Source: Pseudomonas oryzihabitans
Lineage (GTDB): Bacteria; Pseudomonadota; Gammaproteobacteria; Pseudomonadales; Pseudomonadaceae
Assembly: GCF_014522265.1 (NCBI RefSeq)
Contig: NZ_CP017024.1
Coordinates: 717,501 to 781,500, forward strand
Length of the DNA: 64,000 nucleotides
Reading direction: 5' to 3'
In this document: piece after piece, positions 47,319-57,245 of the stretch
How positions within the stretch are numbered: the stretch's first letter is position 1
How the letters are laid out: each line of letters opens with the position of its first letter
Translations under genes and position numbers: made by a program
The notes under the pieces: model-generated
The model's input: the letters and a program-made list of their open reading frames with translations, nothing else
Told to the model about the DNA's origin: nothing
Databases searched by the model: none

Positions 47319-48011
47319 ATGAATCCGTTGTCATCGTCTTTTTCCAGCCCTGTCTCCCCCCGCTACAACGCCCAGCAAGCACGGGTGCGCGAGCAGGCGC
47401 GTCGCTGGCTGGAGCAAGACGTCCTGGTGCTGGATACCGAGGCGACCGGGCTGGGCGAGGATGCCCAGCTGATCGAGGTGGCGGTCATGACCCTCAGCGG
47501 TCGGGTGCTGCTCGATACCCTGGTCCGCCCGAGCATCGCCGTACCGCGCGAGGCGACCCTGATCCACGGTCTGACCGATGCCCACCTGGCCCAGGCGCCA
47601 CGCTTTCCCGAGGTGTTCGCCACCCTCTGGCCCCTGCTGCAGGGCCGCACCGTGCTGGCCTATGGCATGGCCTTCGACTATCGCCTGCTGGCCCACAATG
47701 CCCGCCGCCACGGTCAGGCCCTGCCGCCGGAACTGGAGCGCGAGACGCCGCCGGTGCAACTGGTGGATGGCACCCGTCTGCACTGCCTGATGCAGCTCTA
47801 TGCGCACTTCTGGCAGGAGCCGAGTCTGGACAGCCGCAGCCAGGACGGCTGGCGCCGCAAGTCCCTGGCCATGGCTGCCCGCCAGCAAGGCATCGCCGTG
47901 CAGGAAACCCATCGCGCCCTGCCCGATTGCCGACTCAAGGCCGCTCTGGTGCAGGCGCTGGGCGAGGACGCACCGGCTACCTGGAGCGGGCTGCAGGCCC
48001 TGGCGGGCTAG
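47319..48011 (+). CDS. DnaQ-like 3'-5' exonuclease
   Basis: A 230-residue protein of the DEDDh exonuclease superfamily. Exo[23 protein letters not shown]; ExoII region with [17 protein letters not shown] and [18 protein letters not shown]; ExoIII-like [14 protein letters not shown] with the His and Asp. It resembles the exonuclease proteins annotated beside or as homologues of the Pol III epsilon subunit. The ATG at 47319 is chosen because the upstream frame lies over the polB start. It is divergent from polB, so the two could share a damage-response promoter region (47131-47318), although I found no clear LexA box. Confidence 0.87.
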   Translation: MNPLSSSFSSPVSPRYNAQQARVREQARRWLEQDVLVLDTEATGLGEDAQLIEVAVMTLSGRVLLDTLVRPSIAVPREATLIHGLTDAHLAQAPRFPEVFATLWPLLQGRTVLAYGMAFDYRLLAHNARRHGQALPPELERETPPVQLVDGTRLHCLMQLYAHFWQEPSLDSRSQDGWRRKSLAMAARQQGIAVQETHRALPDCRLKAALVQALGEDAPATWSGLQALAG

Positions 48012-48105
48012 CCGGGCAGCAGTCCGCCGGCAACACCGGCAAGCAGACCGGCTAAATTCGCGCGGCTTGCCATACTGGAGGCGTCATCCAGCCCGAGGCA
48101 CCGCC

Positions 48106-49149
48106 ATGAAAGCCGTCGTCTATGAAGCCTTTTCCGCGCCACCCCGCCTGACCACGGTCGCCGACCCCACCCCCGAGCCCCACGGCGTCGTACTCAAGGT
48201 CATGGCCACTAGCGTCTGCCGCAGCGACTGGCACGGCTGGGTCGGCCATGACAGCGACATCGAGCTGCCCCATGTGCCAGGCCACGAACTGGCCGGGGTG
48301 GTCGAGGCGGTGGGCAGGGACGTGACCCTCTGGCGCATCGGCGACCGGGTGACGGTGCCCTTCGTCGGTGGCTGCGGCGCCTGTCCGCAGTGTCATGCCG
48401 GCCACCAGCAGGTCTGCGATCACCAATTCCAGCCCGGCTTCACCCACTGGGGGTCCTTCGCCCAGTACGTCGGCATCCACCAGGCCGATCTCAATCTGGT
48501 CGCCTTGCCCGAGCAGCTGGACTTCGCCACGGCGGCCAGCCTCGGCTGTCGCTTCGTGACGGCCTTTCGCGCGGTGGTCGATCAGGGCCGGGTCAGCGCC
48601 GGCCAGTGGGTGGCAGTGCACGGCTGCGGCGGCGTCGGCCTCTCGGCGATCATGATCGCCCGCGCCCTGGGCGCCCAGGTGGTGGCCATCGACATCACCG
48701 CCGACAAGCTGGCCCTGGCGCGTCGTCTCGGCGCGGTGGCGACGATCGATGCCACCCAGGTGGCCAGCGTCCCCGAGGCGGTGCAGGAACTCACCGGCGG
48801 CGGTGCGCACGTCTCCCTCGACGCCCTGGGGCATCCCACCACCTGCTGCAATTCCATCGCCAGCCTGCGCAAGCGCGGCAAGCACGTCCAGGTCGGGCTG
48901 CTGCTGGGTGACCAGGCGACCCCGGCGCTGCCGATGAACCTGGTGATTGCCCGGGAACTGGAGATCCTCGGCAGCCACGGCATGCAGGCCCATCGCTACG
49001 ACGTGCTGATGACCATGCTGCGCCAGGGCACCCTGGCGCCGGAGCAGCTGATCGGCCGCGAGATCAGCCTGGCCGAATCCAGCGCGGCGCTGATGCACAT
49101 GGATACCTTCGCAGGCACCGGGGTGACCGTCATCACCCGCTTCGACTAA
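48106..49149 (+). CDS. zinc-dependent alcohol dehydrogenase
   Basis: A 347-residue zinc-containing medium-chain dehydrogenase. Catalytic zinc ligands are in [10 protein letters not shown] and [10 protein letters not shown]; structural zinc cysteines are in [15 protein letters not shown]; the NAD site is [27 protein letters not shown]. It oxidises an alcohol to an aldehyde or ketone with NAD(P)+. The substrate is unknown, but the whole family signature is intact. Its 3' end overlaps the convergent secreted-protein gene by four bases. Confidence 0.93.
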   Translation: MKAVVYEAFSAPPRLTTVADPTPEPHGVVLKVMATSVCRSDWHGWVGHDSDIELPHVPGHELAGVVEAVGRDVTLWRIGDRVTVPFVGGCGACPQCHAGHQQVCDHQFQPGFTHWGSFAQYVGIHQADLNLVALPEQLDFATAASLGCRFVTAFRAVVDQGRVSAGQWVAVHGCGGVGLSAIMIARALGAQVVAIDITADKLALARRLGAVATIDATQVASVPEAVQELTGGGAHVSLDALGHPTTCCNSIASLRKRGKHVQVGLLLGDQATPALPMNLVIARELEILGSHGMQAHRYDVLMTMLRQGTLAPEQLIGREISLAESSAALMHMDTFAGTGVTVITRFD

Positions 49150-49637
49150 TCCGCCTCCGCCGCCTGCAACACCCAGCGCAGGCCCTGCAGGTCCTCGGCG
49201 GTCAAGGTTTCGCGCAGGCGGCAGAGACGATAGTGAACGCGGGTGTTCATGGCCACCCACTCCAGATCCTGGCGGGTGGGTTGGGCGACGAAATATTCAC
49301 CGTAGCGCTCGTCCAGCCCGGCCATGCGGTACTGGCCCTTGAGCGGCAGGTAGATCTGGCCGTTCATCTCCCAGCGACTGGCGCTGCAGCCATTGAAGCG
49401 CACCTTGTCGCCGAAGGTGGAGAGCTGGGTGCGGAAATCGGTGGTGGCGTTGCCGGCACTGGTCTTGAACTGACTGGCGATCACGCTGAAGACGATGCCT
49501 TCCGGCGAGGGCGCGCCCCGCCATTCGATGACCCGGCGATTGAGGGCCGCGTCGAATCCATCGGTGAAGATACCGGCGGCCTGCGCCGTGAGCGTTGGCA
49601 GGGTCAAGGCACCCAGCAACGCCATCATTGTTTTCAA
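49146..49637 (-). CDS. secreted hypothetical protein
   Basis: A 163-residue protein with a Sec signal peptide ([21 protein letters not shown], cleavage near residue 21). The mature part is about 140 residues of mixed composition with two Cys (NGCSASRW and YRLCRLRE) that may pair in the periplasm. No domain recognised. It is convergent with the alcohol dehydrogenase, overlapping its stop, and divergent from a short frame interrupted by a MITE. Confidence 0.75.
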   Translation of the reverse strand: MKTMMALLGALTLPTLTAQAAGIFTDGFDAALNRRVIEWRGAPSPEGIVFSVIASQFKTSAGNATTDFRTQLSTFGDKVRFNGCSASRWEMNGQIYLPLKGQYRMAGLDERYGEYFVAQPTRQDLEWVAMNTRVHYRLCRLRETLTAEDLQGLRWVLQAAEAD

Positions 49638-49652
49638 AACGAGCTCCTGGTG

Positions 49653-49808
49653 ATGACCCCATCCTCCAGCCTGAGGCAGCAGGCCGAGGCGGCAAAGGGC
49701 CAGCTTCAGACTTTGGAGACCCGATTGGCTGAAAGGTGCCCCAACGGTCCGGATAAGCGGTATCTTTCACAGTCTAGGCTCTGTACGAAAAGTGCCTGCG
49801 CTCGGTGA
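49653..49808 (+). pseudogene. possible short gene truncated by a MITE
   Basis: A short frame beginning MTPSSSLRQQAEAAKGQLQ and reading through a charged helix (LETRLAERCPNGPDKRYLSQ) before it enters the MITE at 49774 and stops at 49808 inside it. The first 41 residues read like a coiled-coil protein. The ribosome site is poor and the frame is short, so this may be chance. Confidence 0.2.
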
Positions 49809-49920
49809 TGCTGCGTTAAAAATCAGCTCGGAATGCTCATTTACCCCTCGTAAACTCCGCTTCCTCGCCGATTTTTGTCTTGCCTGACCTTCGCTCGGCG
49901 ATTTTTCATACAGAACCTAG
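49774..49920. mobile_element. 147-bp MITE (non-autonomous, IS5-type ends)
   Basis: The element has terminal inverted repeats CTAGGCTCTGTACGAAAA and, at the far end, the complement of CTAGGTTCTGTATGAAAA: 16 of 18 match. Both ends carry CTAG, the typical YTAR/CTAG target of the IS427 branch of IS5-family elements. There is no transposase. The interior contains further dyads (AGCTCGGAATGCTCATTTAC.., GCCGATTTTT / TCGGCGATTTTT). It sits 102 bases before the ilvE start and probably inside its promoter region. Confidence 0.7.
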
Positions 49921-50022
49921 CGACGAGCCTGCCTCGTCCACCCCCTTGAACCGTCGCCGGCGAGGCGTACGGCCCGACCACGAAACGACCGGCCAAGCCG
50001 CCGGAGAGCACTGCGAGGATCT

Positions 50023-51042
50023 ATGAGCGCTGCGGACATCGATTGGAAGACCCTCGGTTTCGACTACATCAAGACCGACTTCCGCTATATCGCCACCTAT
50101 CGCAACGGCAGCTGGGGACCCGGCGAGCTGACTCGCGACAACCAGCTGCATATCAGCGAAGGCTCCACGGCCATCCACTACGGCCAGCAGTGCTTCGAAG
50201 GCCTCAAGGCCTATCGCTGCCAGGACGGCTCCATCAACCTGTTCCGTCCCGATCGCAACGCCGCGCGCATGCACAGGAGCTGCGCCCGCCTGCTGATGCC
50301 GCCGGTCCCCACCGAGATGTTCATCGACGCCTGCCAGCAGGTGGTCAAGGCCAACGAGGCCTGGATTCCGCCCCACGGTACCGGCGGCGCCTTCTACCTG
50401 CGTCCCTTCGTCATCGGCGTGGGTGACAACATCGGCGTGCGTACCGCCCCCGAGTTCCACTTCGTGGTGTTCGGCATCCCGGTCGGTGCCTACTTCAAGG
50501 GCGGCATGACCCCGCACAACTTCGTGATCTCCGGCTACGACCGCGCCGCGCCCCAGGGCACCGGCGCCGCCAAGGTCGGCGGCAACTACGCCGCCAGCCT
50601 GATGCCCGGCGCCCAGGCCAAGGCCGAAGGCTTCGCCGACTGCATCTACCTGGACCCCCTGACCCACAGCAAGATCGAGGAAGTCGGTTCGGCCAACTTC
50701 TTCGCCATCACCGGCGACGGCAAGTTCGTCACCCCGCGCTCCGAATCGGTGCTGCCGGGCGTGACCCGCATGTCGCTGATGGACCTGGCGCGCGAGCGGC
50801 TGAACCTAGAAGTGGTCGAGGGCGATGTCCATATTGACCAGCTCGACCAGTTCGTCGAAGCCGGCGCCTGTGGCACGGCGGCGGTCATCACCCCCATCGG
50901 CGGCATCCAGTACGGCGAGAAGCTGCACGTCTTCCACAGCCTGACCGACGTCGGCCCCGTGACGCGCAAGCTGTACGAAGAACTGACCGGCATCCAGACC
51001 GGCGACAAGCCGGCCCCGGAGGGTTGGATCGTCAAGGTCTGA
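50023..51042 (+). CDS. ilvE: branched-chain amino acid aminotransferase
   Basis: A 339-residue fold-type IV PLP enzyme that makes or breaks leucine, isoleucine and valine from 2-oxoglutarate/glutamate. The PLP-binding Lys is in TGAAKVGGNYAASLMPG; LDPLTHSKIEEVGSANFFAI and RMSLMDLARERL are typical of the BCAT II branch found in Pseudomonas. Stand-alone gene with a GAGGA close to the ATG. A MITE lies directly upstream and a strong terminator directly downstream. Confidence 0.95.
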   Translation: MSAADIDWKTLGFDYIKTDFRYIATYRNGSWGPGELTRDNQLHISEGSTAIHYGQQCFEGLKAYRCQDGSINLFRPDRNAARMHRSCARLLMPPVPTEMFIDACQQVVKANEAWIPPHGTGGAFYLRPFVIGVGDNIGVRTAPEFHFVVFGIPVGAYFKGGMTPHNFVISGYDRAAPQGTGAAKVGGNYAASLMPGAQAKAEGFADCIYLDPLTHSKIEEVGSANFFAITGDGKFVTPRSESVLPGVTRMSLMDLARERLNLEVVEGDVHIDQLDQFVEAGACGTAAVITPIGGIQYGEKLHVFHSLTDVGPVTRKLYEELTGIQTGDKPAPEGWIVKV

Positions 51043-51062
51043 CCTGGGGTTGGTTTGGTTCG

Positions 51063-51088
51063 AAAAAGGCGCCTCAGGGCGCCTTTTT
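51063..51088. terminator. intrinsic terminator of ilvE (bidirectional)
   Basis: AAAAAGGCGCC at 51063-51073 pairs with GGCGCCTTTTT at 51078-51088 over a 4-base loop, 20 bases after the ilvE stop. The stem is perfect and both strands end in T runs. Confidence 0.95.
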
Positions 51089-51601
51089 CGTTGGAGAAGG
51101 GGTTGGCGGTAGGTTGGGTTGAGCGCAAGCGAAGCCCAACGCCAAAGGCACGGCGTAGGTTGGCGCTGAGCGCAAGCGAAGTCCAACGGATTGCGGTTAG
51201 GGTTATAGGTGCCCTAGCTATTTATCGCGATCTGTTCGTGGCTCTTGTTTCGCCCACCCGGGCGACTCACTTTTTTCAATCGCGAAAAAAGTAAGCAAAA
51301 ACGCTTGCCCCGACCATCCGGCCCTACGCTTCGCTCCGGGTCCGCTCACGCCAGCGCCGTTCCGGGGTCGGCCTACACGGGCCGTCCATGGCCCGTTAGG
51401 CCTCTCGCCGCATCCATGCGGCTCGACCCACTCCACGACACTGGCGTTCACCCTGCTGAACGGGGCGATTCGCCAGCCTGAAAGTATTGGTGGAAGGACC
51501 TGTAGCGTGGACAACGGCGAAGCCTTGTCCACTTTTCGCGGTCAAGCACATCAGTGGAAAACGCTGCGCGGTTTTCCACGCTACGCCTTGACTCTACTGG
51601 A

Positions 51602-51665
51602 ATCGCGGCCATGGGCCGCTCCTACGGGATATCCGGCTACTGTAGGAGCGGCCCATGGCCGCGAT
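51602..51665. repeat. long perfect palindrome, 24-bp arms
   Basis: ATCGCGGCCATGGGCCGCTC (extended to 51625) is matched exactly by the complementary arm at 51642-51665, separated by 16 bases. It resembles the GTAGGAGCGG..-type palindromes common in Pseudomonas intergenic DNA. It may block exonucleases or transcription in either direction; it occurs once in this window. Confidence 0.7.
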
Positions 51666-51937
51666 AAAGACAATTGGTTCGGCAGTTAAAGGCTGCCAGT
51701 GGAAAACGCTCTGCGGTTTTACACGTTACAGATCTTGTGAACGCCCAAGCTTCAGGCTTGCGCCCCGTCCCCGTCAGTGAGGCCGAGTGCAGGCGTTGCG
51801 GAGGGGGTTGCGAGGCAGGACGCCGAGCAAGGCGCGAGGGGCAGGAGGCCCCTTCGTGCCGTGCCCCCGGAGCGGCGCCGGAGCGAGGGGACCCGGAGCG
51901 TAGCGAAGGGCCGAAACGTGGGGCGTGCTTTCTTTTG

Positions 51938-51986
51938 CTTACTTTTCTTTGCACCGGGCGGCGATCCGCAAGCAAAGAAAAGTAAG
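51938..51986. repeat. inverted repeat CTTACTTTTCTTTGC
   Basis: CTTACTTTTCTTTGC at 51938-51952 and its exact complement at 51972-51986, separated by 19 bases. It resembles AAAGAAAAGTAAG-bearing extragenic elements of pseudomonads and is unlike the GC-rich DNA around it. Confidence 0.65.
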
Positions 51987-52105
51987 TCGTCGGCTAGGCG
52001 AAACAGGGGCTACAAGCGAAACTCAACAACTAGCCGAAGCATCCAAGATCCAAGTCCGCAACGTTGGGCTTCGCTTGCGCTCAACCCAACCTACGCCGCC
52101 CTACC

Positions 52106-52669
52106 CTACACCCTCTCCCGCCGCCGCAGGATGGCGCGGGCGCCGATGAACAGCACCGCCACGCAGATCGCCGCCGCAAAGAACCACCGCTTCGACACAT
52201 GATGCTCGGCGAAGAAGTCCCGCAGGATCTCGCCCACCGCATAACCGATGCCGGTCATGAAAAAGCCCCAGAGCAGCGCGCCGATGATGTTGAAGAACAG
52301 GAAGCGCCGCGGGCGTACGCCGCTGGCGCCGATCAGCAGCGGGCCGATCAGGCGGAAGCCGTAGGCGAAGCGGATACCGATGATCCACAGCGCCTCGTGG
52401 CGATGGATGCGGCTGCGCAACCAATCGATGCGCGCCTGCTGACGCTTGAAGCGCCCCAGGATGCGGTCGCCATAGCGCCGCCCGAGAAAGAACAGCGTCT
52501 GGTCACCGATGAAGCCGCCCAGGGCCACACAGACGGCCGTGAGCGGATACAGCAGGTAGCCGTGGCGGGCGGCGATGCCGGCCAGGATGGCCACGCCATC
52601 GCCCTCGATCAGGGCGCCCAGGACGGCGGCGCCGTAACCGTAGTTGCTGATGACCTCGCTGTCGATCAT
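52106..52669 (-). CDS. DedA family membrane protein
   Basis: A 187-residue inner-membrane protein of the DedA/VTT family. The sequence has GYGAAVLGALIEGDGVAILAG, the GGFIGDQTLFFLGRRYG segment with the conserved Gly and Asp, and FRLIGPLLIGASGVRPRRF before the terminal helix. DedA proteins are thought to move lipids such as undecaprenyl phosphate and help keep membrane potential. It starts nine bases before the ChaA-type antiporter ends, so the two are probably one operon. Confidence 0.9.
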   Translation of the reverse strand: MIDSEVISNYGYGAAVLGALIEGDGVAILAGIAARHGYLLYPLTAVCVALGGFIGDQTLFFLGRRYGDRILGRFKRQQARIDWLRSRIHRHEALWIIGIRFAYGFRLIGPLLIGASGVRPRRFLFFNIIGALLWGFFMTGIGYAVGEILRDFFAEHHVSKRWFFAAAICVAVLFIGARAILRRRERV

Positions 52670-52678
52670 GGTGCGTCC

Positions 52679-53785
52679 CTAGAGACCGAGAATGGTCAGC
52701 ATGATGAAGGTGCCGAACAGCACGAAGTGGGTCATGCCCTCGATGGCGTTGGTCTCGCCGTCGTTGAGGTTGATGGCGGCGACGATCAGGGTCACGGCCA
52801 TCATCACCGTCTGCACCGGGGTCATGGCCATCTGGATGGGCTGGCCATTGTACAGGGCGATGGCTTCCACCACCGGCACGGTGAGGATCACCGTGGACAG
52901 GCTGGCGCCCAGGGCGATGTTGATCACCGACTGCATGCGATTGGCCATGGCCGCGCGCAGCGCGGTGAGGATCTCGGGGCTGGCGGAGATCACCGCCACC
53001 ACCAGCGCGGGGACCAGCGCCGGCACCGCCAGGCCTTCCAGGCCGGTATCCAGCGACTTGGACATCACTTCGGCCAGGGCCCCGGTGGCGACGATGCCGA
53101 CGATCAGCATGGCGATGGACAGGGTGGCGCTGCTTTCGCCATGGCCAGCGGTGGCGGCTTCGCCCTCGACCGCCGGACGCTTGCGCTTCTTGTCCGGGTA
53201 GTTGTAGCTGAAGAAATAGCTGTGCGGGCCGGTCTGCATGCGCAGGAACAGGGTATAGAGCAGCGCCATGGCGCCGATGGTGAAGAAGGAATAGACGTGC
53301 CACTGGGCCGAAGGGATGAATTCCGGCACCAGCATGGAGATGCTCACCGCGGTGATGATCATCACCCCGTAGCTGCGGCTGGAATCGTCGTTGTAGGGCT
53401 GTTCGCCATGCTTGAGGCCACCGAGCAGGGCGGCCAGGCCGATGATGCCGTTCATGTCCAGCATCACCGCGGCATAGATGGTGTCGCGGGCCAGGGTCGG
53501 CGAATGGTCGTGGCTCATCATGATCGCCAGGATGATCACCTCCACCAGCACGGCGGAGAGCGTCAGGATCATGGTGCCATAGGGATCGCCGACCTTTTCC
53601 GCCAGCAGTTCGGCGTGGTGGGCCACGCGCATGGCCGCGCAGATGATGGCGGCGATCAGACCGCCAGCCGCGATCAGCGCCAGGGTCTGGCCACCGCCGA
53701 GCAGGGTGTGTTCGAACACATAGGCCAGAACCGTGGCGCCGATGGCGACCAGCAGCAGGGTTTCGTCTTTGAGGGCGGCAAGCAT
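52679..53785 (-). CDS. chaA: calcium/sodium:proton antiporter ChaA-like
   Basis: A 368-residue cation exchanger of the CaCA superfamily with 11 helices. The two alpha-repeats are visible: GTMILTLSAVLVEVIILAIMM with the conserved Glu, and ALVVAVISASPEILTALRAAMANRMQS in the second half. ChaA exports calcium and sodium, and potassium, at high pH. The acidic/basic loop of about 25 residues between halves (KKRKRPAVEGEA..) is typical. DedA follows nine bases later. Confidence 0.88.
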   Translation of the reverse strand: MLAALKDETLLLVAIGATVLAYVFEHTLLGGGQTLALIAAGGLIAAIICAAMRVAHHAELLAEKVGDPYGTMILTLSAVLVEVIILAIMMSHDHSPTLARDTIYAAVMLDMNGIIGLAALLGGLKHGEQPYNDDSSRSYGVMIITAVSISMLVPEFIPSAQWHVYSFFTIGAMALLYTLFLRMQTGPHSYFFSYNYPDKKRKRPAVEGEAATAGHGESSATLSIAMLIVGIVATGALAEVMSKSLDTGLEGLAVPALVPALVVAVISASPEILTALRAAMANRMQSVINIALGASLSTVILTVPVVEAIALYNGQPIQMAMTPVQTVMMAVTLIVAAINLNDGETNAIEGMTHFVLFGTFIMLTILGL

Positions 53786-53891
53786 GGAAAGGGGCGTCCT
53801 TGGTTGAGCAATGCCTTGTTACGACCGCCATAGACGGCAAAACGCTCGCACCGCGATACTGCCCTGCCCCGATCGCCCGCGCGGCCGCTCC

Positions 53892-54992
53892 TCAGCCCAC
53901 CCGGGGGCGCGGCGCCAGGCGCTTCCACACCGCCTTGGTACCCGAGGCGCAGGCCTGGCGATAGCCCAGGGCATGGCGCTCCACCAGGAACCAGGAGACC
54001 ACCGCCAACGGCAGGGTGATGCCGATCGAGAGCAGCACCATGGTCCAGGCCTCGATGCCGGGGATCACCGCCGCCAGGGTCTGCTGCACCGGGAAGGAAT
54101 AGATGTAGAGCCCGTAGGAATAGTCGCCCACCTCGTTGAAGGCGCGGATGCGCCCGCCCGGAACGAAGGCGAGGTAGAGCAGCACGTAGCCCAGCGTCAG
54201 GTTGTAGACCAGGAAGAAGCTGTCACGGTCGGGGGTGGCCACCGCCAGCAGTGCCACGGCGGCAGCGAACAGCGCGCGCGACAGCGGAATGTAGCCGCGC
54301 AGCACATAGAAGGCACCCCCCAGAAAGAACATCTGGAACAGCCGCAGCAGGTGCGATTCGCTGGCGAAGAAGTAATAGGCGAACAGCTTGAACAGCACGG
54401 CACCGGCGGCGAACAGCAGGATGGCGCGCTGGAAGTGCCGGCTGTCCAGGCGCAGCCAGAGCACGGCCAGCCACAGCAGCGCCAGGGCACCGTACATGCC
54501 CACCTCGAAAGGCAGCGTCCACAGCGAGCCGTTGACGATGGTCTGTAGCGGATTGCCCTCGAACAGCCCGGGCAGGTCGAATTCGGCACCGGCGATCAAC
54601 CCGGTGTTCTTCAGCAGATAGAACCAGGTCTGGGGATCGCTCAGATAATCCTGCAGCGGTGCCCGGGTCAGCCAGGCGCCGAGGCCGAGCACCGTCAGCA
54701 TCAGCATCACCAGCAAGCCTGGCACCACGCGCAGGGCACGGCCCCAGACGAAGTCGATGATGTCGGCGCGGCTGAGCAGACTCTTGGTGACCAGGAAACC
54801 GCTGGTGATGAAGAAGATGTCGACCGCGATATCGCCGAGGGTCATGCCCAGGCTCTCGCGCCCGGGTTCCGCCGTGGCGGTGCCACTGGAGATGGCGAAA
54901 CTGTGGCTGAAGACCACGGCGAGCGCCGCGATCATGCGAATCAGATTGAGATTGTTGTTCTTGCCGCCAACGTAATCCTGAACGGTCTGCAC
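53892..54992 (-). CDS. acyltransferase 3 family protein (second copy)
   Basis: A 366-residue membrane acyltransferase related to the one at 20364. I chose GTG at 54992 because GAGGT lies just upstream; an ATG at 55022 would add ten residues. NLNLIRMIAALAVVFSHSF holds the conserved His, DIFFITSGFLVTKSL and WGRALRVVPGL follow, then NGSLWTLPFEVGMYG and DYSYGLYIYSFPVQQ. The latter two segments match the paralogue closely, although the chains differ elsewhere. The acylated glycan is unknown. Confidence 0.88.
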   Translation of the reverse strand: MQTVQDYVGGKNNNLNLIRMIAALAVVFSHSFAISSGTATAEPGRESLGMTLGDIAVDIFFITSGFLVTKSLLSRADIIDFVWGRALRVVPGLLVMLMLTVLGLGAWLTRAPLQDYLSDPQTWFYLLKNTGLIAGAEFDLPGLFEGNPLQTIVNGSLWTLPFEVGMYGALALLWLAVLWLRLDSRHFQRAILLFAAGAVLFKLFAYYFFASESHLLRLFQMFFLGGAFYVLRGYIPLSRALFAAAVALLAVATPDRDSFFLVYNLTLGYVLLYLAFVPGGRIRAFNEVGDYSYGLYIYSFPVQQTLAAVIPGIEAWTMVLLSIGITLPLAVVSWFLVERHALGYRQACASGTKAVWKRLAPRPRVG

Positions 54993-55037
54993 GGATACCT
55001 CACGCCTGGTGTTTGGAGCCATGCGTCCCGATTGTAG

Positions 55038-56980
<1,943 letters not shown>

Positions 56981-56998
56981 GGCTTGGCAGGCGGGGCC

Positions 56999-57126
56999 GT
57001 AGGTTGGGTTGAGCGCAGCGAAGCCCAACGCGGAGTTTGCCGTGATGCCTTGGTTTATCAGTGCCCTATTTGCTTATCGAGTGCTCGGATGGCTTTTGTT
57101 TCGCCTCCTAGGGCGAAACAAAAGCC
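56999..57126. repeat. extragenic element and 15-bp stem hairpin
   Basis: A GTAGGTTGGGTT..GAAGCCCAAC element (56999-57029) is followed by a GTGCCCTATTTGCTTATCG stretch and a perfect hairpin: GGCTTTTGTTTCGCC at 57091-57105 with its complement at 57112-57126 around a 6-base loop. The same order (AAGCCCAAC, GTGCCCTA, TTATCG, TTGTTTCGCC) is found at 51175-51260, so this is one composite element in two copies. Confidence 0.7.
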
Positions 57127-57245
57127 TCAGCAAACCTCGATAAACAGCCAAGACACCAAAAGCCATCGCGTCCCCTCGCCAACCTCTTAAGCCCCCTCTA
57201 AGCCAAGTCCCGTATACCGGCAGGATTCCACCAAGAGTCCCTGCC

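Larger units (their letters stand above)
51109..52094. repeat. about 1 kb of interspersed repeats without genes
   Basis: No coding frame is credible. The region holds GTAGGTTGG..AAGCCCAAC elements at 51109-51140 and 51155-51187; an element with TTGTTTCGCCC and a dyad ACTTTTTTC / GAAAAAAGT (51269-51292); GTGGAAAAC..GTTTTCCAC palindromes at 51554-51584 and 51699-51727; a 24-bp arm palindrome at 51602-51665; a 15-bp arm palindrome at 51938-51986; and a reversed GTTGGGCTTCGC element at 52063-52094. Several kinds of repeat appear to have inserted side by side. Confidence 0.8.

Noticed and set aside
51109-52094. Short open frames in the repeat-filled kilobase
   Set aside because: All run through palindromic repeats in both strands, have no ribosome sites and no protein-like composition.
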